DNA of 7,812 nucleotides from Crenothrix polyspora (GCA_945903675.1 CAMDOP010000146.1:1-7812); one strand, 5' to 3'; shown: positions 1-5,586, counted from the stretch's first letter. Notes: generated by a model not told the origin, from the letters alone. Translations and numbers: made by a program.

Positions 1-51
1 CGCTGCCCACCCTACCGTACTAAAGCCTCTCCCACATCACTACTTTCACAG

Positions 52-97
52 CCTCTTCAGCTCAGCCTTTTAAAACAGCTAAAGCTGTTTTACTCCA
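52..97. repeat. REP-like palindromic element, copy 1
   Basis: Positions 72-91 form a near-perfect hairpin (arms AAAACAGCT and AGCTGTTTT, two-base loop), followed directly by ACTCCA. The stretch from 72 to 98 matches 4859-4885 at all but two positions. The part just before it (CTTCAGCT followed by a T-run) also resembles the left half of that second copy, in the same orientation. I see a dispersed palindromic repeat. Calling it REP-like is inference from its size and its position between genes; no RAYT transposase is visible here. Confidence 0.6.
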
Positions 98-125
98 AGC
101 AATTAACTACTTAACTGTGGGCAGA

Positions 126-138
126 TACGCGGAGCGTA
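126..138. repeat. Small palindrome TACGC-GGA-GCGTA
   Basis: A 5-bp perfect stem with a GGA loop lies in the spacer downstream of icd. The core ACGC-GGA-GCGT resembles a class of short dispersed palindromes common in repeat-rich proteobacteria. It has no T-run, so it is not a convincing terminator for icd. The rest of 1-229 shows no gene. Confidence 0.35.
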
Positions 139-229
139 GGAGCCATAAATTATTGTTTATGTAATTGCTCAACATAAGAGACATTATATCGATGATTGCT
201 ATTAGATAGAAATCTACGAGGTACTAGGC

Positions 230-1522
230 TTAGAAATACTCAATTAAGACATCTGCAAATTCACTGCATTTAACTTCGGTGGCATCATCCATTAAACGTG
301 CGAAATCATAAGTGACTCGTTTGCTGGCGATAGCCGCATCCATCGCTTTGATAATGGCATCAGCGGCTTCAGTCCAGCCCATATAACGCAACATCATTTC
401 ACCCGACAAGATCAATGAGCCAGGATTCACTTTATCAAGATCGGCATATTTGGGGGCAGTGCCATGGGTGGCTTCAAAAACAGCTGTACCCGTTTGGTAA
501 TTAATATTACCGCCGGGTGCGATACCAATACCACCCACTTGAGCAGCCAAAGCATCGGATAAATAATCACCATTCAAATTTAAGGTGGCTATCACATCAA
601 AATCTTCAGGGCGGGTTAACACCTGTTGCAAGGCAATATCAGCGATGGCATCTTTAATTAAGATCCGCCCTTGTGCCTGCGCCTCGGCCTGTTCTTTATT
701 AGCCGCATCTTCACCATTTAGCTTGCAGGTTTTCTCCCATTGCGCCCAAGTGTAGGTTTGCTCTGGATATTCACGTTCCGCCAGCGCATAGGCCCAATGC
801 CTGAAAGCCCCTTCGGTGAATTTCATAATATTGCCCTTATGTACAATCGTCAGGCTTTTGCGCTTGTTAATCAGGCAATAATCAATAGCAGAGCGGATTA
901 AACGTTCAGTACCTTCTTGCGACACTGGTTTAATACCAATACCTGAACTTTCAGGAAAACGAATTTTGGCATATTGCTCAGGGAAGTGTTCCTGTAATAG
1001 CTTTAAGAATAATTTATTATCAGCGCTGCCTTGTTCAAATTCTATGCCGGCATAGATGTCTTCGGTGTTTTCTCTAAAAATCACCATATCAACCGCGCCT
1101 GGATTTTTTACCGGTGACGGCACACCTTGAAACCAGCGCACTGGGCGTAAGCATACGTACATATCTAGCAACTGCCGCAAGGCTACATTTAAAGAGCGTA
1201 TGCCGCCACCAATCGGCGTGGTTAAAGGACCTTTAATAGAAATCAGATAATCACTACAAGCAGCCACCGTTTCATCAGGCAGCCAGGTATTAAACAAACG
1301 ATGAGCTTTGCCGCCTGCATACACTTCCAGCCAGTGGATTTTTCGTTGTCCAGCATAGCTACTTGCAACAGCAGCATCTAAAACTCGAACCGTGGCGCGC
1401 CAGATATCCGGCCCTGTACCATCGCCTTCTATAAAAGGAATAATGGGGTTATTAGGTACAACCAGTTTACCGTTTTGCAAAGTAATGGCTGTGCCGAAAG
1501 GCGGTGGAGTGAGATGTGGCAT
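230..1522 (-). CDS. icd: NADP-dependent isocitrate dehydrogenase
   Basis: Oxidatively decarboxylates isocitrate to 2-oxoglutarate in the cytoplasm, making NADPH for the TCA cycle. The 430-residue protein aligns along its whole length with E. coli Icd (416 aa). Substrate residues are present: Ser110, Asn112, Arg116, Arg126, Arg150, Tyr157 and Lys229. The metal-binding aspartates Asp295, Asp319 and Asp323 are also present. NADP-specificity residues match E. coli (Lys358, Tyr359, Val365, Tyr405, Arg409), so NADP rather than NAD use is expected. Ser110 in the motif GGGIRSLNVALRQ corresponds to the serine phosphorylated by AceK in E. coli. Extra length comes from the N-terminus, a few residues around 272-285 and two near 341. 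The ATG start has a good Shine-Dalgarno AGGAG (complement of 1529-1533) six bases upstream. It is monocistronic here and appears intact. Confidence 0.97.
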   Translation of the reverse strand: MPHLTPPPFGTAITLQNGKLVVPNNPIIPFIEGDGTGPDIWRATVRVLDAAVASSYAGQRKIHWLEVYAGGKAHRLFNTWLPDETVAACSDYLISIKGPLTTPIGGGIRSLNVALRQLLDMYVCLRPVRWFQGVPSPVKNPGAVDMVIFRENTEDIYAGIEFEQGSADNKLFLKLLQEHFPEQYAKIRFPESSGIGIKPVSQEGTERLIRSAIDYCLINKRKSLTIVHKGNIMKFTEGAFRHWAYALAEREYPEQTYTWAQWEKTCKLNGEDAANKEQAEAQAQGRILIKDAIADIALQQVLTRPEDFDVIATLNLNGDYLSDALAAQVGGIGIAPGGNINYQTGTAVFEATHGTAPKYADLDKVNPGSLILSGEMMLRYMGWTEAADAIIKAMDAAIASKRVTYDFARLMDDATEVKCSEFADVLIEYF

Positions 1523-1826
1523 AAGTAACTCCTAAGTAATTAGAATGGAAAGTGCCTACAGCAGCGTAATGACTAATTGAGTAACGCTTAACCTAGCTAC
1601 TGGATGCTACTGCAGCATGTTAATGTGAAAGTTGTAGTCTGGCAATCATGAGTTTTTAAAGCCCTGCGAAAAAAAAAGTCCTGCCAACTTAATGCATGGT
1701 ATTGGTAAGATCATCCCGCTTTTGAGGCAGCCGAATAAGATAGCTTTACGCGAACGACAAGCCTCAGTTCTGCATAGGATAGTCAGAACTATTACTTTAT
1801 GATATAACAAGCTCTTTATAAATTTA
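1523..1826. other. Spacer between divergent icd and a small ORF
   Basis: This spacer should hold promoters for icd (leftward) and for the ORF at 1827 (rightward), but I see no high-quality pair of boxes. TATGAT at 1798-1803 is a plausible -10 for the rightward gene, without a good -35. A short inverted repeat (ATGCT/AGCAT) sits at 1604-1618, and a run of nine A lies at 1669-1677. No other gene is supported. Confidence 0.4.
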
Positions 1827-2231
1827 ATGGAAAAATTAATGGAAAATAACGCTAAAACAGTAAAAATTAGAAAGACGTATGATGAAAAAATTAAGGCATT
1901 AAATGCACAAATTAAGCTTCTAGAAGAAAAGAAGAAACTTGCAGAGACTGGGAAATCAAATAACAAATTAACCTTAGCGTCAGCCGGTATGCCAGAGCTA
2001 TTAGCCGCATTGAAAGTGGTTACTCGTGAAAATAAAGTTGTAGTTGCAGATGTCATAAAAACCATTGCCCTAATTACTAAGGTTGGCGTTCGCGGTAGAC
2101 AACTCAATGAAAATGTAATCGTCAATCTTGAGTTAAAAGATGATGAAAATAGACTAGAACAAGAAAAAGAAGCGATAGATGCATTAAAGATCATCAAAAA
2201 AACCACTAAATCTTCGGTTATTATTTATTAA
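1827..2231 (+). CDS. Hypothetical small coiled-coil protein
   Basis: I do not recognise this 134-residue protein. Residues about 12-42 are rich in Lys, Glu, Leu and Ile with heptad-like spacing (for example LNAQIKLLEEKKK), which suggests a coiled coil. Residues about 52-85 are a more hydrophobic, possibly helical segment (MPELLAALKVVTREN, then VVVADVIKTIALITK). The C-terminal part is again charged. There is no signal peptide or membrane segment. Start choice is uncertain: Met1 lacks a clear ribosome site, while Met5 at 1839 has a weak GGA about seven bases upstream. It is more AT-rich than icd, which fits acquisition by transfer. The overlapping minus-strand reading frame is Ser/Phe-rich and looks like the antisense shadow. 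Functions such as nucleoid or conjugation accessory proteins are possible but unsupported. Confidence 0.55.
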   Translation: MEKLMENNAKTVKIRKTYDEKIKALNAQIKLLEEKKKLAETGKSNNKLTLASAGMPELLAALKVVTRENKVVVADVIKTIALITKVGVRGRQLNENVIVNLELKDDENRLEQEKEAIDALKIIKKTTKSSVIIY

Positions 2232-2405
2232 TTATGGAAAAAGTATCAGAGACTTTTAGTTATAATCTTAGATAACTAATCTCTAGTTAAAGAAAATAAT
2301 TGGCTGGTTTATATTTCACACAATCTTAAAGACTGAACTTTAATTCATTATTGATGTTGATGAAAAACCTGCGCTGGTTTCCAAGCTCAAGTTCGTAAGT
2401 CGTAT

Positions 2406-2430
2406 GGCGGTTTAGTGACAGCAAACCGCC
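2406..2430. repeat. 8-bp perfect-stem hairpin
   Basis: Arms GGCGGTTT (2406-2413) and AAACCGCC (2423-2430) are perfectly complementary around a nine-base loop. No T-run follows on either strand, so it does not look like an intrinsic terminator. It is more likely a palindrome of a dispersed repeat or a remnant. Confidence 0.45.
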
Positions 2431-2483
2431 GCAAACAGGCAATATCGAAAACAATCGAATAAAAAAGCCGTGCGAGGAAAAAT

Positions 2484-2600
2484 ATGGGCGAGGGGCAGTT
2501 TTATAGCTTCGTTTATGGAGGATTGTCGCTACCGCTCAGAAACCACCCTGCAGCATTGATTCGTCGTAAGGCCATAACTACCAACATGCTCTGCCATTAA
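2484..2600 (+). CDS. Possible 38-residue ORF, doubtful
   Basis: An ATG at 2484 opens a 38-codon frame ending with TAA at 2598-2600. A GAGGA sequence (2474-2478) sits five bases before the ATG, which is good Shine-Dalgarno spacing. The peptide (starting MGEGQFYSFVYGG) has no recognised motif. It could be a remnant of a larger gene or chance, and the surrounding spacer shows no other coding signal. Confidence 0.15.
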   Translation: MGEGQFYSFVYGGLSLPLRNHPAALIRRKAITTNMLCH

Positions 2601-2602
2601 AC

Positions 2603-2698
2603 GTAGGGTGCGAAAGCTTTAATGTATTACACCGTTTCACCTCGTAATATTCGGCGTAATACGCTAAGTTCAACGCCTTACAGATTGCGGGTTACGAG
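2603..2698. repeat. Probable decayed dispersed repeat
   Basis: The segment begins CGTAGGGTGCG and ends TTGCGGGTTACG. It contains opposed GGTG/CACC-type and GGCGT/ACGCC motifs (2653-2677). This wording is typical of intergenic repeats in proteobacteria with many dispersed elements. No second copy exists in this window, so the call rests on general resemblance only. Confidence 0.3.
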
Positions 2699-2826
2699 TT
2701 ATCTCATTATTAATGCTGGTGAAAACTATGCCACTCTATAAAGTACAAATTCATAAGACTAATTCTGTTGTTTTGCAATAAGTTGGACAAAAAGTGACAT
2801 TCGCTGTTTTTATCGAGCGTAATTAA

Positions 2827-2849
2827 ATAAGGTATGATAAGGTATTACC
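2827..2849 (+). promoter_or_regulatory. Candidate promoter/operator of the RHH-ParE pair
   Basis: ATAAGGTAT occurs twice (2827-2835 and 2837-2845) with one base between, giving a 10-bp period, close to one DNA turn. The second copy runs into GGTA-T-TACC, a small inverted repeat (2841-2849). TATGAT at 2833-2838 could be a -10 box, although the matching -35 is poor. Ribbon-helix-helix antitoxins commonly bind tandem short sites at their own promoter, so an autoregulatory operator is a fair inference. Confidence 0.4.
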
Positions 2850-2870
2850 ATCGTTTAATGAGGAGGCTTT

Positions 2871-3158
2871 ATGCAACAACAAATTAAAGCAGTATCAGTA
2901 AAACTTGATTTAGATGTGCGTACTCGGGTTGGAAATATAGCCGAAGCTCGTCATCGATCACCACACTGGGTGATGAAGGAAGCGATTTGCCAATATGTTG
3001 ACCGTGAAGAAAAGCGAGACGCCTTTAAAAAAGACGCCCTCATTGCTTGGAATGAATATCAAGATACTGGATTACATGCAACTTCATTGGATGTTGATGC
3101 TTGGCTTGCTAGTTGGGGTACTAAAAATGAATTACCGAAACCCATATGCCACAAGTAA
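2871..3158 (+). CDS. Ribbon-helix-helix (CopG/RelB-type) antitoxin
   Basis: First gene of a type II toxin-antitoxin pair. The N-terminal part, about residues 6-45, has the CopG/Arc ribbon-helix-helix pattern. A beta strand (AVSVKLDLDV) is followed by two helices, ending near AICQYVDREE. This domain should dimerise and bind the pair's own promoter. The C-terminal half (about 46-95) is charged with scattered Trp residues (AWNEY, DAWLASWG), as expected for the segment that wraps the toxin. Length, 95 aa, is normal. The start is firm: AGGAGG at 2861-2866 lies four bases before the ATG. The toxin start lies inside its last codons, so the two are translationally coupled. The gene appears intact. 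Confidence 0.85.
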   Translation: MQQQIKAVSVKLDLDVRTRVGNIAEARHRSPHWVMKEAICQYVDREEKRDAFKKDALIAWNEYQDTGLHATSLDVDAWLASWGTKNELPKPICHK

Positions 3159-3439
3159 TCTACACGGGTAATGCAATTAATGATTTAGATCGACTGCGTG
3201 AATTTCTGATATCAAAAAACCCAATAGCCGCAGAACGGGCAGCTCAAGCGATTAGAGAAGGAATAGCAACACTGGGAATTCAGCCGCAAATAGGTAGACC
3301 TATTGAAGATATGCCCGTTGATTTTCGAGATTGGCCGATTGATTTTGGAGATAATGGCTATTTAGCTAGGTATTACTTTAATGGCGGTACCGTTATTATT
3401 TTGGCTATTCGACATCAAAAAGAGTTAGATTTTGGCTAG
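3146..3439 (+). CDS. RelE/ParE-family toxin
   Basis: Toxin of the pair with the preceding ribbon-helix-helix antitoxin, overlapping it by 13 bases. The 97-residue protein shows the compact RelE/ParE order. A short strand (QVIYTGNAINDL) leads into two helices (residues about 10-45, DLDRLREFLISKNP then AAERAAQAIREGIATLG). The GRPIEDMP turn follows, then C-terminal strands (GYLARYYFNGGTVIILAIRHQKE). The terminal 'IRHQKE' motif is typical of the ParE-like branch. Members either cleave ribosome-bound mRNA or poison DNA gyrase, and the sequence alone does not tell which. Family length is about 90-105 aa, so it looks complete. No separate ribosome site is obvious, consistent with coupling to the antitoxin. 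Confidence 0.87.
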   Translation: MPQVIYTGNAINDLDRLREFLISKNPIAAERAAQAIREGIATLGIQPQIGRPIEDMPVDFRDWPIDFGDNGYLARYYFNGGTVIILAIRHQKELDFG

Positions 3440-3468
3440 CCAATTAAGGGATGAAAAAACATTTTTCT

Positions 3469-3487
3469 GTGGGAGCGGCTTTAGTCA
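3469..3487. repeat. Partial REP-like motif
   Basis: TGTGGGAGCGGCTTTAGTC resembles the left half of the REP sequences of pseudomonads and relatives (GTGGGAGCGGCTTT...). The matching right arm (AGCCGC-like) is absent, so this would be a decayed or half element. The rest of 3440-3587 shows only a 9-bp direct repeat, TCGGCGACA (3550-3558 and 3573-3581), and no gene. Confidence 0.4.
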
Positions 3488-3587
3488 CTTCTAAGACACA
3501 ACTTTTACCCAAGTCAGATAGTTACCATTACTATACCTTTCGCCCTTGTTCGGCGACATTTAACCTGTCCGGTCGGCGACAACTATC

Positions 3588-3616
3588 TTGACCGGTTAAT
3601 AACTAAAGTGTATGTT
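3588..3616 (+). promoter_or_regulatory. Sigma70-type promoter of the Phd/YefM locus
   Basis: TTGACC (3588-3593; five of six consensus bases) and TATGTT (3611-3616; four of six) are separated by the ideal 17 bases. Transcription would begin near 3622-3624. That falls inside the large palindrome that follows, so a protein bound there would block initiation. Confidence 0.6.
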
Positions 3617-3619
3617 GAA

Positions 3620-3653
3620 ATTTTTACGTAAATTACGTAATTTACGTAAAAAT
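3620..3653. promoter_or_regulatory. Perfect 34-bp palindrome, likely antitoxin operator
   Basis: Bases 3620-3653 equal their own reverse complement with no mismatch, centred between 3636 and 3637. Inside are three TACGTA cores starting at 3625, 3634 and 3643, exactly 9 bp apart, separated by A/T. It begins four bases after the -10 box and ends just before the ribosome site of the Phd/YefM antitoxin. Phd and YefM repress their own operons through palindromes, those of YefM carrying a TGTACA core. The TACGTA series here is therefore very likely the cognate operator. As RNA it could also fold into a hairpin in the 5' leader. Confidence 0.7.
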
Positions 3654-3669
3654 AATGGGGAGTAAATGT

Positions 3670-3933
3670 ATGTTACAAGTAACGGCAAGTGAGTTTGTTA
3701 AACATTTTGGGCAATACAAAGAGCAGGTGCAACGCCAATCGATTGCTATTACGAGTCATGGGCGGACTAGCGGTTATTTTGTTTCTGAACATGAATATAA
3801 CGAATACATGTTACTTAAATCACGTTCCAGACAGGCTTATCATTTGACCGAACTACCTTCGGCTACAGTTGTCGCCATTGCCCAAGCAAAAATGAGTGAC
3901 GAGCATGAGCATTTAAACAGCTTAATGGATTAG
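3670..3933 (+). CDS. Phd/YefM-family antitoxin
   Basis: An 87-residue antitoxin that should bind DNA as a dimer through its N-terminal half and neutralise the toxin encoded just downstream through its C-terminal half. The N-terminal pattern is characteristic of Phd/YefM: MLQVTASEFVKHFGQYKEQ, then an AITSHGRTSGYFVSEHEY strand-turn-strand, where the 'S/T-HGR' turn and 'G-VS--EY' are family hallmarks. The C-terminal part (about 50-87) is helical and acidic at its end. An ATG lies five codons earlier at 3655. I prefer 3670 because GGGGAG at 3657-3662 sits seven bases upstream and would be inside the gene otherwise. The promoter and palindromic operator lie directly upstream. The toxin reading begins seven bases after the stop. 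Confidence 0.85.
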   Translation: MLQVTASEFVKHFGQYKEQVQRQSIAITSHGRTSGYFVSEHEYNEYMLLKSRSRQAYHLTELPSATVVAIAQAKMSDEHEHLNSLMD

Positions 3934-3940
3934 ATGGGCA

Positions 3941-4370
3941 ATGCCGTATCCTACGCCTGAAAATGGCCTTGTTATTTCATATTCTTATCTATGGCAAAAC
4001 GAGTATAAAGTCGGAAAATTAGAAGGTCTAAAAAAACAGACCTTGTGCCATGATACTGGTGCTCGAAAATAATGAGCTTGAACAGATTGTTACTGTCGCC
4101 CCCATTACTCATACACTACCTAAAAATCCTAATGCTGCCATTGAAATCCCACCTAAAGTAAAACAACACTTAGGTTTAGATGGCGAGCGCTCTTGGATTA
4201 TTCTGGATGATTTTAATCAGTACCAATGGCCCGGCTATGATTTAAGGACTATCTCCAATACATCCGGCAAATATGCCTACGGTTTTTTGCCGCCCGCTTT
4301 ATACTTGCAAATCACGCACAAAATTGTAGCACTACATCAAGATTCCTTAAAGCCAACGCCAAGAGATTGA
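3941..4370 (+). pseudogene. PemK/MazF-like toxin, split by a +1 frameshift
   Basis: Partner of the Phd/YefM antitoxin. From ATG 3941 the frame reads MPYPTPENGLVISYSYLW...GKLEGLK, the usual N-terminus of PemK-like growth inhibitors. Downstream of a run of seven A (4030-4036) the family sequence continues in another frame (KNRPCAMILVLENN, then VTVAPITHT, IEIPPKVKQHLGLD, SWIILDDFNQYQWPGYDLR, YGFLPPALY, ending KPTPRD) to TGA 4368-4370. Removing one A would give GLKNRPC and a protein of about 142 residues, normal for the family. As written, translation stops at 4070-4072 after 43 residues. The downstream part alone has an ATG at 4050. The family cleaves mRNA. Possible explanations are a real inactivating mutation, a sequencing error in the A-run, or transcriptional slippage restoring the frame. 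Because everything else is well conserved, the break is recent or artefactual. Confidence 0.8.
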
Positions 4371-4377
4371 ATGTGGT

Positions 4378-4470
4378 TGTTAGCCCTATAGGTTGAGTTG
4401 CATTTTTTTCGCAACCTACACTACTTGGCAACAATGTTGGGTTAACGATAGAGCCGTTAGCCCAACCTAC
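4378..4470. repeat. Dispersed repeat cluster between toxin remnants
   Basis: Contains TGTTAGCCCTATA (4378-4390; repeated exactly at 4792-4804) and a GTTGC/GCAAC inverted pair around a T-run (4396-4415). It also contains a strong imperfect hairpin with arms TTGGGTTAACG (4437-4447) and CGTTAGCCCAA (4455-4465). On the minus strand the right edge reads GTAGGTTGGGCTAACGG, wording typical of dispersed repeats. The element supplies the last codons and the stop of the truncated higA, so it probably created that truncation. Confidence 0.55.
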
Positions 4471-4741
4471 TGTTTAACACTTCAGAGACCCGACCACTGG
4501 AGCCAATATAAGCTTCAAGATCTTGTGGCGTAAGACCTTGTTGCTCCATTCGAAATTTAATAGCATCAATAGGATCGGCTGAATTAATGGGGTAGTATTT
4601 ATTTTCATAGGCTTCCACTAAAGCCACCAGAACGTCCATTTCATCAGCTTCCGGTGTTCCTTCATCAGCTTGAAAAATAGCTTCAAGACGTTTAAAGGTA
4701 AGCGCCAAATCTTCGTCGTTACGGATAGGCTTAATATTCAT
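4457..4741 (-). pseudogene. higA: HigA antitoxin, C-terminally truncated
   Basis: HigA is the XRE-type antitoxin of the HigBA system, binding HigB toxin and the operon promoter. The 94 residues match the first three quarters of the family: IRNDEDLALTFKRLEAIF, EGTPEADEMDVLVALVEAYE, YYPINSADPIDAIKFRMEQQ, then the helix-turn-helix start GLTPQDLEAYIGSSGRVSEVLN. Relatives continue with an R-x-RPL segment and a last helix pair for about 25-30 more residues. Here the reading changes after VSEVLN to SRLG and stops, exactly where the GTAGGTTGGGCTAACG repeat begins (about 4471). The helix-turn-helix domain is thus incomplete. Only the tail of higB survives upstream. The gene is probably non-functional, although an expressed short protein cannot be excluded. 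Confidence 0.8.
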
Positions 4742-4790
4742 TTATGTTCTCCACATCAATCTTGTCATATTGCTCATGGATACCCATACA
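4731..4790 (-). pseudogene. higB: HigB toxin remnant (C-terminus only)
   Basis: In the frame that overlaps the higA start, the minus strand reads MGIHEQYDKIDVENI followed by NEY and a stop at 4733-4731. HigB proteins of the mRNA-interferase type end with a closely similar motif (GTHxxYDxIDxExI). The gene order (higB then higA, with a short overlap) is also the usual one. Upstream of this piece the frame meets a stop at the edge of the TGTTAGCCCTATA repeat copy (4792-4804). The rest of higB is therefore missing. It is a short match, but motif, frame and position all agree. Confidence 0.7.
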
Positions 4791-4827
4791 ATGTTAGCCC
4801 TATATTGCATTCAATTATTACAAAAAA

Positions 4828-4884
4828 TGGAGTGCAATAGCTTCAGCTATTGCTTTTTAAAACCGCTGAAGCTGTTTTACTCCA
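4828..4884. repeat. REP-like composite palindrome, copy 2
   Basis: A symmetrical element bounded by TGGAGT (4828-4833) and ACTCCA (4879-4884). Inside are two hairpins: 4834-4853 (GCAATAGC-TTCA-GCTATTGC) and 4859-4878 (AAAACCGC-TGAA-GCTGTTTT, one mismatch), joined by a T-run. The right half repeats positions 72-98 with two differences. Two small stem-loops in opposed orientation inside a larger inverted repeat are how REP doublets are built. It lies between the broken higBA and vapC. It might also act as a transcription barrier, but that is inference. Confidence 0.65.
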
Positions 4885-4942
4885 ACTTAAATTAATGGCA
4901 GCTTCTTAAGTTGATAGCCTTATTTTCAACCAACTTACTTAC

Positions 4943-5329
4943 TTACTTAAGTAGCAATCCTCTAATATTAATAAAGTGCTTGTCTTTTGTATAAATGACC
5001 ATGCCCTGTTGAAAAGCGATTGCGGCAATCCATATATCATTGGTCGGGATGGGAGTACCATTATTCTTTAGTTGGTCGAGAATTGAACTGTAATATTCAG
5101 CTGTCCCTTCATCAATACCGTATAAGGTGACTCTGGGTGAATCAAGAAACTGATTGAGTTCCTTACGATTAGTTTTTTCTTTATTGCCCGCCTTAAAACC
5201 AGAAAGAAGTTCACCTATTGAAATTGCAGTAATGCCAATATGGGCTACTTGCTGAAGAGCCTGTATTATTTCGGTATCGCCTCGCATAGCATAAGAATAA
5301 ATATTGGTATCAATTAAAAGAGCGTTCAT
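4943..5329 (-). CDS. vapC: PIN-domain toxin, VapC/FitB type
   Basis: Metal-dependent ribonuclease toxin of a VapBC-type pair; relatives cut tRNA or rRNA. The 128 residues show the full PIN signature. Asp7 lies in LLIDTNIYSYA, Glu40 in ISIGELLSGF, Asp98 in PTNDIWIAA and Asp116 in YTKDKHF, the four acidic residues that hold the catalytic metals. Length is normal. The frame could be extended to a TTG two codons upstream. The ATG at 5329 is better because it overlaps the antitoxin's TGA as ATGA, the classic coupling arrangement. The last codons lie within a (ACTT)4 tetranucleotide run (4933-4948), which also provides the stop. All catalytic residues are present, so it looks active. Confidence 0.9.
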   Translation of the reverse strand: MNALLIDTNIYSYAMRGDTEIIQALQQVAHIGITAISIGELLSGFKAGNKEKTNRKELNQFLDSPRVTLYGIDEGTAEYYSSILDQLKNNGTPIPTNDIWIAAIAFQQGMVIYTKDKHFINIRGLLLK

Positions 5330-5586
5330 TTCCAAAGCTCATCATCAATCTGAGATTCATTCTTAATTTTCCCCTGGATTTTTATGAAGTCGTTTTCCGA
5401 CCACTGACCAAAAAGAAAATCTAAATCGTGATATTCTTGAGTAAAATATTTTCTTTTGTAAATCTCGGTATATTCTTTTAATACATCAAGCACCAGTTGA
5501 TTAACACTCTTTCCACTTGCGTGAGCTTGTTGCTTAAGTGTAGTTGCTAAATCGGGATCGATTCCACGTATAGATAAATTGCTCAT
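5326..5586 (-). CDS. vapB: RHH antitoxin, FitA/VapB type
   Basis: Antitoxin to the PIN toxin that follows. The N-terminus (MSNLSIRGIDPDLATTLKQQ, then GKSVNQLVLDVLKEY, residues about 1-40) is a FitA-like ribbon-helix-helix domain. A strand pairs in the dimer and enters the DNA groove, followed by two helices. The C-terminal part (about 45-86) is rich in aromatic and acidic residues (EYHDLDFLFGQW, then SQIDDELWK), typical of the segment that lies across the PIN active site. The start is well supported by AAGGAG (complement of 5592-5597) five bases upstream. It overlaps vapC by four bases. The protein is about normal in length (86 aa), and the gene appears intact. Confidence 0.87.
   Translation of the reverse strand: MSNLSIRGIDPDLATTLKQQAHASGKSVNQLVLDVLKEYTEIYKRKYFTQEYHDLDFLFGQWSENDFIKIQGKIKNESQIDDELWK

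Larger units (their letters stand above)
2232..2870. other. Long spacer, mostly decayed repeat-like sequence
   Basis: About 640 bases without a convincing gene. It contains a strong hairpin (2406-2430), one tiny reading frame with a ribosome-site-like AGGA (2484-2600), a stretch that looks like a dispersed repeat (2603-2698), and the control region of the downstream toxin-antitoxin pair (about 2809-2870). These are listed separately where they can be supported. Confidence 0.5.

Noticed and set aside
1646..2206. Minus-strand 186-codon frame opposite the coiled-coil ORF
   Set aside because: Ser/Phe/Ile-rich sequence with no domain pattern, as expected from the antisense of a lysine-rich gene. 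It has no ribosome site that I could find.
2406..2430. Rho-independent terminator
   Set aside because: The stem is strong but no T-run follows it on either strand.
4030..4037. Programmed -1 ribosomal frameshift at A-AAA-AAA in the PemK-like toxin
   Set aside because: A -1 shift leads to the wrong frame; the family sequence continues in the +1 frame. Only loss of one A, or a +1 shift, restores it.
4396..4415. Intrinsic terminator after the PemK-like toxin
   Set aside because: The GTTGC/GCAAC stem is only five pairs, and the T-run lies in the loop rather than after the stem.
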